Below are positions 20,185-34,097 of a DNA stretch of 64,000 nt, piece by piece. Every line of letters begins with the position of its first letter. The stretch's first letter is position 1. The notes under the pieces were generated by a model that worked only from the letters and a program-made list of their open reading frames with translations, had not been told where the DNA came from and made no database searches. The DNA lies in assembly GCF_900107965.1 (NCBI RefSeq), contig NZ_FNVU01000003.1, positions 1 to 64,000 on the forward strand, in the 5' to 3' direction. A program made the position numbers and the translations under genes. Origin of the DNA: Actinacidiphila yanglinensis. GTDB taxonomy: Bacteria > Actinomycetota > Actinomycetes > Streptomycetales > Streptomycetaceae.

Positions 20185-20945
20185 GCCACCCGATCCTGCT
20201 GCAGGTCCTCGTCGCCGTGCCGGGCGGACCGGACGGCGGTGCCGCAGCGCAGGCACGGCTGGTGCTCCCGGCCGTACACCCAGTGGGTGCGGCCGCGCCG
20301 GGTGTCCCCGGTCGTCACATGGCCAGGCCGTGCCTTGTTGGCCACCAGCAGGCGGCTGGCCAGCGCCACCAGACGCTCCGGGGCCGGCACGGCCCCGAAC
20401 GGTGTCCAGGGCGTCACCCCCCGCAGGAAGCACAGCTCGGCGACGTAGACATTGCCGACCCCGGCGAGATTCCGCTGGTCCAGCAGTGCCTCACCGACCG
20501 GGCGATCCGGCCGCGCGGCCAACCGGGCCAGGGCCTCCGCCGCGTCCCAGTCGGGCCCGAGCAGGTCGGGTCCGAGGTGGCCGACCACCTCGCCCTCCTC
20601 CTCGGTGGGCAGCAACTGGAGCACCGGCAACCGGTACCCGACCGCGACCCGCTCGTCCGTCCCCAGCACGGCCCGCACCTGGTGGGACGGCCCGCCCCGC
20701 CAACGCTCCCCGGTCCCGTACAGGTGCCAGGACCCGTCCATCCGCAGATGGCTGTGGAGCGTCATGTCCCCGTCCAGCCGCGCCATCAGGTGCTTGCCGC
20801 GCGGCACCACCTCCAGCAGTCGCCGCCCGACCAGATCCACGGTCGCCAGCTTCGGCACGCGCAGGTCCGCCCGCACGAGCGGCCTACCGGCCAGCGCCGC
20901 GTGCAGTCGGTGGGCGGTCAACCAGACCGTGTCTCCTTCGGGCAC
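20118..20945 (-). CDS. nei: Endonuclease VIII-like DNA glycosylase (Nei/Fpg family)
   Basis: 275 residues. It begins MPEGDT, with Pro2 as the N-terminal nucleophile and Glu3 as general acid. H2TH region LLDQRNLAGVGNVYVAE and a C-terminal zinc finger with CLRCG and WCPRCQ are present. It removes oxidised pyrimidines and cleaves the abasic site. The MPEGDT start with Asp and Thr points to the Nei side of the family rather than Fpg. Its neighbour lhr is also a repair gene, but they are 84 bases apart and may not be coupled. Confidence 0.93.
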   Translation of the reverse strand: MPEGDTVWLTAHRLHAALAGRPLVRADLRVPKLATVDLVGRRLLEVVPRGKHLMARLDGDMTLHSHLRMDGSWHLYGTGERWRGGPSHQVRAVLGTDERVAVGYRLPVLQLLPTEEEGEVVGHLGPDLLGPDWDAAEALARLAARPDRPVGEALLDQRNLAGVGNVYVAELCFLRGVTPWTPFGAVPAPERLVALASRLLVANKARPGHVTTGDTRRGRTHWVYGREHQPCLRCGTAVRSARHGDEDLQQDRVAYWCPRCQRGPMPGPPSSPAAG

Positions 20946-21029
20946 CCGTCCATGATGACCCGAACGCCGCTGGAAGCGGAGCCGGCCTGCCCTGCCGCAC
21001 CGAGGGCTCGCCCGCCCTCACGGCCGGCC

Positions 21030-25721
<4,692 letters not shown>

Positions 25722-25813
25722 GCCCCCATCCTGCCTCGCGACACCGACACCGCGCTGCGGACCACTCTTCCGGCTGTGGACAACCTCTGGCGCGCTCACG
25801 TCACAATGGCTCC

Positions 25814-26647
25814 ATGACCGCGCGTGAGCAGGCACGATTCTGGGAACATCCGGGCCTCCCCGGGGTGGATCTGCTGCGTGCGCGCTACGTCCGGCACGCT
25901 TTCTCCCGACATGTCCACGACGGCTATGTGATCTGCGCGGTCACCGGCGGGGTGGAGGCCGTCGGCCTGGCCGGCGGCGCCGAGCTCGCGGGTGAGGGCG
26001 GCATCGTCCTGCTCAACCCCGAGGTCCCGCACACGGCCTACGCGGGCGCCGCAGGCGGCTGGAGCTACCGGGTGCTGTACCCCTCGACGGATGTCGTGTC
26101 GGCGGTCGCGGCGGAGATCCGCGGCCCGCGCGGTACCCCCTCCTTCAACGGCCCGGTCGTCTCCGACCCCGCCGCCGCCCGCATGATCGCCGCCGTTCAC
26201 GACGCTGCCGAGCAGGACAACGCGCTGGCCGCCGAGACGTTCCTGCGGCTCGCCGTCGGTCGACTGCTGGCCCACCACGGCGCGGACGGCGCCCGCGGCG
26301 GCGGCCCGCCCGGCGCGGCTCCCGCCGCCGCCCGCGCCCGCGACCTGATGGCGGCCCGCCTGACCGACCCGCCCAGCCTCGACGAGCTCGCCGCCGAGAC
26401 GGCCACCAGCCCCTTCGGGCTGCTGCGCGCCTTCAAGGCCGCCTATGGCCTGCCCCCGCATGCCTGGCTGACCGGCGAACGCGTCCGCGCCGCCCGCCGC
26501 CTCCTCGACACCGGCGTCGCCCCCGCCGACGCCGCGATCAGCGTCGGCTTCACCGACCAGCCCCACCTCAACCGGCATTTCAGCCGGATCGTCGGCGTCC
26601 CGCCCGGTGCCTACCAGCGCGAGCGGAGGATCGCCCGGGGCCGTTGA
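25814..26647 (+). CDS. AraC-family transcriptional regulator
   Basis: 277 residues. An N-terminal cupin-type sensor (about 10-140, with RHVHDGYVICAVTGG and NPEVPHTA) and a C-terminal pair of HTHs (about 175-272, with SPFGLLRAFKAAYGLPPHAWL and AISVGFTDQPHLNRHFSRIVGV). It probably controls the azlCD genes 150 bases downstream on the same strand; this linkage of AraC regulators with azlC is common. No ribosome site precedes ATG 25814; a CACAAT box ends 7 bases before it, so the mRNA may be leaderless. Confidence 0.88.
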   Translation: MTAREQARFWEHPGLPGVDLLRARYVRHAFSRHVHDGYVICAVTGGVEAVGLAGGAELAGEGGIVLLNPEVPHTAYAGAAGGWSYRVLYPSTDVVSAVAAEIRGPRGTPSFNGPVVSDPAAARMIAAVHDAAEQDNALAAETFLRLAVGRLLAHHGADGARGGGPPGAAPAAARARDLMAARLTDPPSLDELAAETATSPFGLLRAFKAAYGLPPHAWLTGERVRAARRLLDTGVAPADAAISVGFTDQPHLNRHFSRIVGVPPGAYQRERRIARGR

Positions 26648-26786
26648 GCCCACGATCGCAAGGCGCACCGGACGAGAGCCGACGACGTACGAGCGGGCCG
26701 GTCAGCGCATGGGCCCTCCAGGCGGCCCGCTGCAGGAACGTGGGCGCGCCGCAAGAACGTACAAGACCCGTGGCGGGCCGCCTTCG

Positions 26787-26792
26787 TAGCTT
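26787..26792 (+). promoter_or_regulatory. -10 box for a probably leaderless azlCD mRNA
   Basis: TAGCTT ends 6 bases before the azlC GTG at 26799 and no ribosome site lies between. The arrangement fits a leaderless transcript. Confidence 0.45.
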
Positions 26793-26798
26793 GATCGG

Positions 26799-27512
26799 GT
26801 GAAAACAGCGCAGATACCGGGGCCCGATACCGTGCGGCAGCCGGCACGGCCTCGAACAGCAGTGGTCCGCGATGCCTTGGGCGTGGGGGTCGCCGTCGGA
26901 CTGTCCGGATTCGCCTTCGGCGTGACCTCGGCGGGTGCGGGGCTCTCCGTCCTCCAAAGCTGCACCCTGTCGCTGCTCGTCTTCACCGGCGCCTCGCAGT
27001 TCGCCCTGGTGAGTGCGCTCGGCGCAGGTGGCAGCCCGTTCGCGGCGGCGGCCGGGGCGTTCTTCCTGGGCACCCGCAACGCCTTCTACGGCCTGCGGCT
27101 CTCTCAGCTCCTGGAACTGCCGGCGGCGGTACGGCCTCTCGCCGCCCAGTGGGTCATCGACGAGACCTCCGCGGTCGCCCTCACGCAGCGCGAACGCGCC
27201 ACCGCCCGGCTCGGGTTCACCGTCACCGGCGCCAGCCTCTACGTGCTGTGGAACCTCACCACCCTGCTGGGGGCCCTGGGCGCGTCGGCGCTCGGCGACC
27301 CGAACGCCTGGGGGCTGGACGCGGCCGGGCCGGCCGTCTTCCTGGCCCTGCTGGCACCGATGGTGAAGGGCAGCACCGAGCGGACGGTGGCCGGGCTCGC
27401 CGTCGTGCTCGCGCTGGTCTGCCTGCCCCTTCTGCCGGCCGGGGTGCCGGTCCTGATCGCGGCTCTGGCCGCGCCTCTGGTGCTGGCCGGGCGAAAGCTG
27501 GTCGTACGGTGA
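26799..27512 (+). CDS. azlC: AzlC family branched-chain amino acid export permease
   Basis: 237 residues with about five to eight hydrophobic segments. The AzlC features AFGVTSAGAGLSVLQSC, VFTGASQFALV and the ETSAVAL segment are present. With AzlD it forms an exporter for branched-chain amino acids and analogues (known from Bacillus azlCD and Corynebacterium brnFE). The stop overlaps the azlD start (GTGA at 27509), so they are coupled. Confidence 0.92.
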   Translation: MKTAQIPGPDTVRQPARPRTAVVRDALGVGVAVGLSGFAFGVTSAGAGLSVLQSCTLSLLVFTGASQFALVSALGAGGSPFAAAAGAFFLGTRNAFYGLRLSQLLELPAAVRPLAAQWVIDETSAVALTQRERATARLGFTVTGASLYVLWNLTTLLGALGASALGDPNAWGLDAAGPAVFLALLAPMVKGSTERTVAGLAVVLALVCLPLLPAGVPVLIAALAAPLVLAGRKLVVR

Positions 27513-27826
27513 CCGGGCAGACGGGCGTCTGGATCGCCATCGGCGCCACCGCTCTGGGCTGCTACGGCGTGAAGCTGCTGGGCCTGTCCGTCCCGGCGGG
27601 CCTGCTGGAGCGGCCGCTGGTCAAGCGGTTGGCATCCCTGGTGCCGATCGCTCTGCTCGCAGCCCTCACCGCCCTGCAGACCTTCGGCACGGACACCTTG
27701 CGGGCGGTGGTCGACGCGCGCTCCGCGGGCCTCGCGGCGGCGGCCGTCGCTCTGTTCCTCCGTGCGCCCTTCCTGGTGGTCGTCGCCGCCGCGGTGCTGG
27801 TGACGGCGGCCGTACGGGCGATGTAG
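27509..27826 (+). CDS. azlD: AzlD family small exporter subunit
   Basis: 105 residues with four hydrophobic segments, the normal AzlD size (WIAIGATALGCYGVKLLG at the start and FLRAPFLVVVAAAVLVTA at the end). It is the small partner of AzlC and begins by a GTGA overlap. Confidence 0.9.
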   Translation: MTGQTGVWIAIGATALGCYGVKLLGLSVPAGLLERPLVKRLASLVPIALLAALTALQTFGTDTLRAVVDARSAGLAAAAVALFLRAPFLVVVAAAVLVTAAVRAM

Positions 27827-27854
27827 GCCGTACGGAGGCGGGTGGCGGCCGAGG

Positions 27855-27860
27855 GATACT
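27855..27860 (+). promoter_or_regulatory. -10 box for a probably leaderless DUF3046 mRNA
   Basis: GATACT ends 7 bases before the ATG at 27868, with no ribosome site between. A leaderless transcript is likely. Confidence 0.45.
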
Positions 27861-27867
27861 GGCACCC

Positions 27868-28062
27868 ATGCGGTTGACGATTTTCTGGGAGCGGATGCGC
27901 GCGCAGTTCGGCGAGACCTACGCCGACTCCTTCGCGCGCGACCACGTGATGTCCGAACTGGGCGGCCGTACGGTCGTCCAGGCGCTGGAGGACGGCTGGG
28001 AGGCGAAGGACGTCTGGCGGGCGGTCTGCGTGGCCATGGACGTGCCCGCCGCGCGGCGCTGA
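27868..28062 (+). CDS. DUF3046 family protein
   Basis: 64 residues. It matches the DUF3046 family (RLTIFWERMRAQFGETYADSFARDH, then VWRAVCVAMDVP), short helical proteins of unknown function kept just upstream of recA in actinobacteria. It has no signal or membrane segment and no cysteine pair. The constant link to recA suggests a role near DNA repair, but that is inference only. Confidence 0.88.
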   Translation: MRLTIFWERMRAQFGETYADSFARDHVMSELGGRTVVQALEDGWEAKDVWRAVCVAMDVPAARR

Positions 28063-28132
28063 CCAGCCGCCAGAAGCTGCGCGAATGCCCTGATATCAGG
28101 ACTTGGCCGGAGGCAAGGCCCAGACTTGCCCT

Positions 28133-29251
28133 GTGGCAGCACGTGACGAGTCTCCCGACCCGGCGCCGGACGGGCCCGGCGGCGAGTCGCGCCCGTCGCA
28201 TACGCGCATGCCGCGCTGGCTGCCGCGCGCCCTCGTCCTCGCGCTCGCCCTCCTGGCCTGCTACCAGTTCGCGCACTGGGTGTTCGACCGGCTGGTGGGC
28301 CTGCTCGTCAACGTCCTGATCTCGTTCTTCTGCGCCCTGGCCATCGAACCCGCGGTGGACTGGATGGCCAGGCGCGGCGTTCGCCGGGGCCTGGCCACCG
28401 GCATCGTGATCCTCGTGCTGCTGCTCGCGGCCGCAGGCTTCCTGCTGGCGGTCGGCTCCCTGCTGGTCGACCAGATCAGCACCATCGTGCGCAGCCTGCC
28501 GCGGTACGTCGACGACGTGGTGAAGTGGATCAACAAGACCTTCGACACGCACATCGACACCGGCAACAAGCTGCACGACAAGGTCCTGCACTCCAACTGG
28601 GTGCGCACCTACCTCACCAACGGCGCCGCCAGCGTGTGGGGCATCTCGGCCACGGTCCTCGGCACCGTCTTCCAGATCTTCACGGTGCTGCTCTTCACCT
28701 ACTACCTGGCCGCCGACGGACCCCGGCTGCGCCGGACCCTGTGCTCGATGCTGCCGCCCGCCCGCCAGGCGGAGGTCCTGCGCGCCTGGGACATCGCGGT
28801 CGCCAAGACCGGCGGCTACCTCTACTCCCGCGCGCTGATGGCCGTGATCTCCGGCCTGGCCCACTACATCCTGCTCCAGGTGCTCGGCGTCCCCTACGCG
28901 CCCGCGCTCGGTGTCTGGGTGGGGCTGGTCTCGCAGTTCATCCCCACCGTCGGCACCTACCTGGCCGGCGCCCTGCCGATCCTCATCGCGTTCACCGAGG
29001 ACCCCTGGGACGCGTTGTGGGTGCTGTGCTTCGTCGTGGTCTACCAGCAGTTCGAGAACTACCTGCTCCAACCGAGGATCACCGCGCGTACCGTGGACAT
29101 CCACCCGGCGGTCGCCTTCGGCTCGGTGATCGCTGGTACGGCACTGCTCGGCGCGGTCGGCGCGCTCATCGCGATCCCGGCGACCGCGACCCTCCAGGGA
29201 TTCTTCACCGCCTACGTGCGCCGCTACGAAGTCACCGACCCTCGGACGTGA
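28133..29251 (+). CDS. AI-2E family transporter-like membrane protein
   Basis: 372 residues from GTG 28133, with about eight membrane helices. The AI-2E/UPF0118 features are [20 protein letters not shown] and [13 protein letters not shown], then a terminal helical pair. The family includes proposed autoinducer-2 exporters and Na+/H+ antiporters; the substrate here is not known. The start is uncertain: the frame opens at TTG 28103 and GGAGG at 28109-28113 is 19 bases before the GTG. A CAGACT box six bases before 28133 could give a leaderless mRNA. Confidence 0.85.
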   Translation: MAARDESPDPAPDGPGGESRPSHTRMPRWLPRALVLALALLACYQFAHWVFDRLVGLLVNVLISFFCALAIEPAVDWMARRGVRRGLATGIVILVLLLAAAGFLLAVGSLLVDQISTIVRSLPRYVDDVVKWINKTFDTHIDTGNKLHDKVLHSNWVRTYLTNGAASVWGISATVLGTVFQIFTVLLFTYYLAADGPRLRRTLCSMLPPARQAEVLRAWDIAVAKTGGYLYSRALMAVISGLAHYILLQVLGVPYAPALGVWVGLVSQFIPTVGTYLAGALPILIAFTEDPWDALWVLCFVVVYQQFENYLLQPRITARTVDIHPAVAFGSVIAGTALLGAVGALIAIPATATLQGFFTAYVRRYEVTDPRT

Positions 29252-29298
29252 GCCCGCCGGCCGGGTTCCGCGGGGTTCGGCTCCGCCCGGCGGGTCGC

Positions 29299-29327
29299 TT
29301 GACACGGAAATCGAACATCCATTCATA
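29299..29327 (+). promoter_or_regulatory. recA promoter with LexA box
   Basis: A -35 TTGACA (29299-29304) is followed by a LexA box GAACATCCATTC (29313-29324) within the spacer and overlapping the likely -10 around TTCATA/TCATAT (29322-29328). The box is the form known for Streptomyces recA. LexA bound here would block RNA polymerase. The mRNA leader is then about 155 bases. Confidence 0.8.
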
Positions 29328-29486
29328 TGGAAGGCGTCCGGCGGGGTTCCCGCCGCGGCGGCGCGAACTGCGGCCTGCCGGCCGGAGTTATCCACAGGTC
29401 CGGGGCGACGTGCGGGCGCGTTGTCAGTGCCAGGCGCTAGCGTCATGGACGTGAAGCGATCGAACCAGACATCCCGGGTGGAGCCC

Positions 29487-30611
29487 ATGGCAGGAAACGA
29501 CCGCGAGAAGGCCCTCGACGCCGCGCTCGCGCAGATTGAACGGCAGTTCGGCAAGGGTGCCGTCATGCGGCTCGGCGACCGGCCGAACGATCCCATCGAG
29601 GTCATCCCCACCGGGTCGACGGCTCTGGACGTGGCGCTCGGCGTCGGCGGCCTCCCCCGCGGCCGCGTCGTGGAGGTGTACGGCCCGGAGTCCTCCGGCA
29701 AGACCACCCTGACCCTGCACGCGGTGGCCAACGCCCAGCGGGCCGGCGGCACGGTGGCCTTCGTGGACGCCGAGCACGCGCTGGACCCCGAGTACGCCAA
29801 GGCGCTGGGCGTCGACACCGACAACCTGCTGCTGTCCCAGCCGGACACCGGCGAGCAGGCGCTGGAGATCGTGGACATGCTGGTCCGCTCCGGCGCGATC
29901 GACCTCATCGTGATCGACTCCGTGGCAGCCCTCGTGCCGCGGGCCGAGATCGAGGGTGAGATGGGCGACTCCCACGTGGGTCTCCAGGCCCGCCTGATGA
30001 GCCAGGCGCTCCGGAAGATCACCAGCGCGCTCAACCAGTCGAAGACCACCGCGATCTTCATCAACCAGCTCCGCGAGAAGATCGGTGTGATGTTCGGCTC
30101 GCCGGAGACCACCACCGGCGGCCGCGCCCTGAAGTTCTACGCCTCCGTCCGGCTCGACATCCGCCGGATCGAGACGCTCAAGGACGGCACCGACGCGGTC
30201 GGCAACCGCACCCGCGTCAAGGTCGTCAAGAACAAGGTGGCGCCGCCCTTCAAGCAGGCCGAGTTCGACATCCTCTACGGCCAGGGCATCAGCCGTGAGG
30301 GCGGCCTGATCGACATGGGCGTGGAGCACGGCTTCGTCCGCAAGTCGGGTGCCTGGTACACCTACGAGGGCGACCAACTCGGCCAGGGCAAGGAGAACGT
30401 CCGGAACTTCCTGCGGGACAACCCGGACCTCGCCGACGAGATCGAGAGGCGGATCAAGGAGAAGCTCGGCGTCGGCGTGCCGAAGACCGAAGCCGCAGGC
30501 ACCCCGGGTGCGGACGCGGCCGCGCCGGCCGAACCCGGCAAGGCCGAGCCGGCCAAGGCCGAGGTTCCCGCGCCCAAGAAGGCGACCAAGGCCACCGCCG
30601 CCAAGGTCTGA
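29487..30611 (+). CDS. recA: Recombinase RecA
   Basis: 374 residues. Walker A GPESSGKT at about 68-75, Walker [11 protein letters not shown], the L1 loop [16 protein letters not shown]2 loop [21 protein letters not shown] and the basic Ala/Lys-rich tail typical of streptomycetes (ending [10 protein letters not shown]) are all visible. It forms the filament for homologous recombination and stimulates LexA self-cleavage. ATG 29487 ([11 protein letters not shown]) is chosen with GGTGGAG just upstream; the frame opens earlier at 29421. recX follows after four bases. Confidence 0.98.
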   Translation: MAGNDREKALDAALAQIERQFGKGAVMRLGDRPNDPIEVIPTGSTALDVALGVGGLPRGRVVEVYGPESSGKTTLTLHAVANAQRAGGTVAFVDAEHALDPEYAKALGVDTDNLLLSQPDTGEQALEIVDMLVRSGAIDLIVIDSVAALVPRAEIEGEMGDSHVGLQARLMSQALRKITSALNQSKTTAIFINQLREKIGVMFGSPETTTGGRALKFYASVRLDIRRIETLKDGTDAVGNRTRVKVVKNKVAPPFKQAEFDILYGQGISREGGLIDMGVEHGFVRKSGAWYTYEGDQLGQGKENVRNFLRDNPDLADEIERRIKEKLGVGVPKTEAAGTPGADAAAPAEPGKAEPAKAEVPAPKKATKATAAKV

Positions 30612-30615
30612 CGCC

Positions 30616-31200
30616 ATGGAGCGCAAGCCCCAGAAGCGCGGCGGTTCTTCCGAGTCGAGGGCCTCGCACGAGCCGCCGCTCGATCCTGGTGAGCGGGCAC
30701 GGGCGCTGTGCCTGCGCCTGCTCACCGGGACCCCTCGCACCCGCCGTCAGCTCGCCGACGCCCTGCGGAAGCACGAGATCCCCGACGACGTCGCCGAGCA
30801 CGTACTGGAGCGTTTCGAGGACGTGGGCCTCATCGACGACCAGGCGTTCGCCAACGCCTGGGTGGAGTCACGACACCGCGGTCGCGGTCTGGCCCGTCGG
30901 GCCCTCGCCCGCGAACTGCGCCACCGCGGTGTCGAGGCGGACCTCGTGACCGAGGCCGTCGGCCTGCTCGACCCCGAGCAGGAGGAGGAGACCGCCCGCG
31001 AGCTGGTCCAGCGTCGCCTGCCGGGTACCCGTGGCCTGGAGCGGGACCGGCGGATCAGGCGTCTTGCGGGCATGCTCGCCCGCAAGGGGTACCCGGAGGG
31101 CATGTCCCTGCGGGTGGTGCGTGACGCGCTCGCGGCCGAGGGCGCCATCGACGACGCCGAGGACGCGGAAGGCGAGCGCTGGTCGTGGCAGAGCGAATAG
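30616..31200 (+). CDS. recX: RecA regulatory protein RecX
   Basis: 194 residues of three-helix repeats (LCLRLLTGTPRTRRQLADAL, DDQAFANAWVESRHRGRGL, RRIRRLAGMLARKGYP). RecX binds RecA filaments and limits their activity. It starts four bases after the recA stop, so it is read from the recA mRNA and is SOS-induced. An N-terminal extension of about 30 residues precedes the family domain, as in other streptomycetes. Confidence 0.94.
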   Translation: MERKPQKRGGSSESRASHEPPLDPGERARALCLRLLTGTPRTRRQLADALRKHEIPDDVAEHVLERFEDVGLIDDQAFANAWVESRHRGRGLARRALARELRHRGVEADLVTEAVGLLDPEQEEETARELVQRRLPGTRGLERDRRIRRLAGMLARKGYPEGMSLRVVRDALAAEGAIDDAEDAEGERWSWQSE

Positions 31201-31227
31201 CCCGCACGGCTCGCCGTCGCCCGACCA

Positions 31228-32958
31228 TCAGCAGGTGCGCCCGCTGACCTGATGGCCGGCCGTACCGCCCCCCGTATCTCCGTCCGGGCGGTCGGACTCG
31301 CCCCCGGCCCGGGAGGCGTCGGCCGCCGTATCTCCCCGTCCGCCGGCCGGAGCCGGCGCCCCGCCCCGCGCCAGGTCGGCGTAGGAGTACAGCTCGGCGG
31401 GTCGGCAGCCCACCATGGCGGCCACCAGATGCCCGTCCGGCCGGATCAGCAGCACGGTGTGCGCGGTGGCCCCCGGATAGGTCTCGGCGACCAGGAGTTC
31501 CGCGGCCGTGGGAAGCGCGGCCACCGCGGACGCGAGCCGTGGCATCAGACCGGCCGTCAGCCAGTGCCGTGACTCCCACACACCCGTCCCGGGCGCGACC
31601 AGCACCACCACGAGCCCGCGCCCGAGCCGGTCGCGCAGCCTCCCCACCGTGCCGTCCAGCGCGGTGACGGGCACATCGGCGATCGCCTCGCCAGGACGCG
31701 TGTCGCACTCCGCCACCAGGGACGAGGCGCCTCCCGCCCTGCCACCGCCTCTCGGCGCCGGAAGGGCCAGCGGGGAGCGGCCGTAGACGCCAGCCGCGGC
31801 CGTTGCCCCGCGCCCGAGGTGGCTGTCGGTCAGCAACTCGACCTGGCCGCGGGCCGAGCCGGACAGCAGGGTGTGGCGGACCGTCTGCAGGGCGCCGTTC
31901 GACCGCAGCAGCGGAAGCGCCTGATCGGTGGCGCGCAGGCGGGTGCCGACCGCGCCGCGCCGCTCCGCCTCGTAACTGTCGAGCAGGAGATCGGAGGCGC
32001 CGTGGTGGAAGGCGAGCGACAACTTCCAGGCGAGGTTCTCCGCGTCGCGCATCCCTTCCTCGACGCTCTGCGCCCCCAGCGCCCCCATCAGATGCGCCGC
32101 GTCCCCGGCGAGGAAGATCCGCCCGACCCGCCAGGCGCGGGCCAGCCGCTGGTGCACGGGGTAGTCGGCCGAGCCGACCAGTTGGTAGGGCACCACCTTG
32201 CCGCACCACGCGGTCAGGGCGGCCCTGAGGCGCTCCACCAGGGCGTCGGAGGTGACCTGACGGCCCTGCACCGGAAGCAGCCAGTCCATCCGCCACAGCC
32301 CGTCAGGAAGCGGGCGGGCGGTGATCTCCTGGCCGACCGGAGCCCCCGGCGGGTCGCGGTGCAGCAGTGCCACGCCCGGCTCGGGCAACTCCGTGCGGAC
32401 CGCCACCACGGCGTGCCGGTCCACCGCCGTCCGGCCGGGGAAGCGCACGCCGAGCAGCTTGCGGACCGTCGAGCGCGGGCCGTCGCACCCCACCAGGTAA
32501 CTGCCGCGCCACCAGGTCTCCTCGGCGCCCCTGGTGTGCACGGTGACGCCGCGCGCATCCTGCTCGACCTCGTCCACCCGGCAGCCGGACACGATCCGCA
32601 CCGCACCGCGGGCCGACAGCGCCGCCCGCAGCCCCTGTTCCAGCAGGTGCTGGGCCACATGGACCGGAGCGCCCGCGGGATCGGCCCCGAAGTCCAGCCG
32701 CAGCGCCTCCGTTCGGCGGCGCAGGGTGCGCCACCCCGTCCAGGTGGCGCCGTCGTCGCGCAATCCGCCGTACCCGAGGCGCTCCACGAGCGCCGCGGTG
32801 GCCGGACCGAGCACGGACGTCCGCGCCTGCCGCAGCCCTTCCGCCCCGCCGAGCACCTCCGCCTCGTCCAGCAGGATCACAGGGACATCGCTGCCGGCCA
32901 GCGCGAGGGCGAGGGTCAGGCCCACGGGGCCGGCCCCCGCGACGATCACCGGGTCCAC
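31228..32958 (-). CDS. FAD-dependent aromatic monooxygenase (PHBH-like)
   Basis: 576 residues. It begins with the FAD Rossmann motif VIVAGAGPVGLTLALALAG, has the DG motif in YLVGCDGPRSTVRK and the second FAD site in RIFLAGDAAHLMGALGAQSVEEGM, then a C-terminal thioredoxin-like domain (about 430-560). This is the p-hydroxybenzoate hydroxylase/phenol 2-monooxygenase-like group. The usual GDAAH.hPP.GGQG sequence is altered here to GALGAQSVEEGM. The substrate is unknown; relatives act in catabolism or in polyketide tailoring. GTG 32958 starts right before the FAD motif with GGGGG upstream; the open frame to 33249 is a GC artefact. It converges with recX, 27 bases apart. Confidence 0.85.
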   Translation of the reverse strand: MDPVIVAGAGPVGLTLALALAGSDVPVILLDEAEVLGGAEGLRQARTSVLGPATAALVERLGYGGLRDDGATWTGWRTLRRRTEALRLDFGADPAGAPVHVAQHLLEQGLRAALSARGAVRIVSGCRVDEVEQDARGVTVHTRGAEETWWRGSYLVGCDGPRSTVRKLLGVRFPGRTAVDRHAVVAVRTELPEPGVALLHRDPPGAPVGQEITARPLPDGLWRMDWLLPVQGRQVTSDALVERLRAALTAWCGKVVPYQLVGSADYPVHQRLARAWRVGRIFLAGDAAHLMGALGAQSVEEGMRDAENLAWKLSLAFHHGASDLLLDSYEAERRGAVGTRLRATDQALPLLRSNGALQTVRHTLLSGSARGQVELLTDSHLGRGATAAAGVYGRSPLALPAPRGGGRAGGASSLVAECDTRPGEAIADVPVTALDGTVGRLRDRLGRGLVVVLVAPGTGVWESRHWLTAGLMPRLASAVAALPTAAELLVAETYPGATAHTVLLIRPDGHLVAAMVGCRPAELYSYADLARGGAPAPAGGRGDTAADASRAGGESDRPDGDTGGGTAGHQVSGRTC

Positions 32959-33323
32959 GCAGCGGCCCCCGGAAGAGTTGCGGTCACAAAGCGTATGCAA
33001 CTCACTGCGCCTTCCCACGTCAAGCGACGGTCGCACGTCGGCGCGGTGCGGAGCAGGCGTTCCGACGCACGCCGGACGCGCACACGGCATACTCGGGGCG
33101 CACACGGTGGCATCGGTGCACCCCTGCTCGCCGCCTTCCCGCCGCTCCCGTGCCCGGCGCGTACCGGGTGGGTAACGGTCCGGTGCGTGAGCCGGTACCC
33201 CCTTGACGCGCCGGGTCCCGATCGGCGTGGATTCGATCCACAGGTCCATGACCCACCTCGCGGGCGGGGCGGCCGAGCGCCGTCCCGCAGCCGGTGGCCG
33301 AGCGGATGAGGAGGCGGTGACAC
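32959..33323. promoter_or_regulatory. Divergent promoter region, monooxygenase / response regulator
   Basis: 365 bases with no supported gene. A possible -35 TTGACG lies at 33203-33208 facing the response regulator, with a weak -10. A 15-base palindrome GTGGATTCGATCCAC is at 33227-33241, close to where transcription would start, and could be an operator. GAGGAGG (33308-33314) is the ribosome site of the regulator gene. Confidence 0.4.
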
Positions 33324-34076
33324 GTGCGACTGCTGCTCGTGGAGGACGACGACCGGGTCGCTGCCGCCCTCTCCGCGGTGCTCGGCAAGCACGGATTCGA
33401 CGTGCGCCACGCCCGCAGTGGTGAGGAGGCGATCCAGGCGCTGCTGCCCGACGGCGGCCCGGGGTTCGACTGCGTGCTGCTCGACCTGGGTCTGCCGGAC
33501 CAGGACGGCTTCGAGGTGTGCAGCCGCATCCGGCGCCGTACCGCCACTCCGGTGATCATGGTCACAGCCCGCTCCGACGTCAGGTCCCGCATCCACGGCC
33601 TGAACCTGGGCGCGGACGACTATGTCGTGAAGCCGTACGACACCGGCGAGTTGCTGGCCCGCATCCACGCGGTGGGCCGTCGCCCACCGCTGCGGCCCGG
33701 TCCCGCGCCGAACGCCGGGCCGGCCACTCCGCCGAGCGGCAGTCCGGTGGTGAGCGTGCCGGCCCCGGCCGCCGAGGACGGGCCGATCACGCTCGGCCGG
33801 GTGGCGATCGAGCCGTCCACCCGCCAGGTCACCGTGGGCGGCGATCCGGTGGCGCTGACCCGCAAGGAGTTCGACCTGCTCGCGCTGCTCGCCCAGCGCC
33901 CCGGCGTGGTCTTCCGCCGGGAGCAGATCATCAGCGAGGTGTGGCGGACCGCGTGGGAGGGCACGGGCCGCACCCTGGAGGTGCATGTGGCCTCGCTCCG
34001 TTCGAAGTTGCGCACTCCGGCCATGATCGAGACGGTGCGCGGGGTCGGCTACCGGCTCGTCGTACCGGCCGGCTGA
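33324..34076 (+). CDS. OmpR/PhoB-family response regulator
   Basis: 250 residues. A receiver domain (about 2-115) with acidic cluster EDDD, phospho-acceptor D54 in LLDLGLPDQDG, TAR and K in VVKPYDTGE; then a Pro-rich linker (about 118-155); then a winged-helix DNA-binding domain (about 155-248, KEFDLLALLAQRPG, VEVHVASLRSKL and IETVRGVGYRL type motifs). GTG start with GAGGAGG nine bases upstream. The sensor kinase follows after 21 bases, so they form one two-component operon. Confidence 0.95.
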   Translation: MRLLLVEDDDRVAAALSAVLGKHGFDVRHARSGEEAIQALLPDGGPGFDCVLLDLGLPDQDGFEVCSRIRRRTATPVIMVTARSDVRSRIHGLNLGADDYVVKPYDTGELLARIHAVGRRPPLRPGPAPNAGPATPPSGSPVVSVPAPAAEDGPITLGRVAIEPSTRQVTVGGDPVALTRKEFDLLALLAQRPGVVFRREQIISEVWRTAWEGTGRTLEVHVASLRSKLRTPAMIETVRGVGYRLVVPAG

Positions 34077-34097
34077 CGGCCGGGCCCGAGGACCGCC

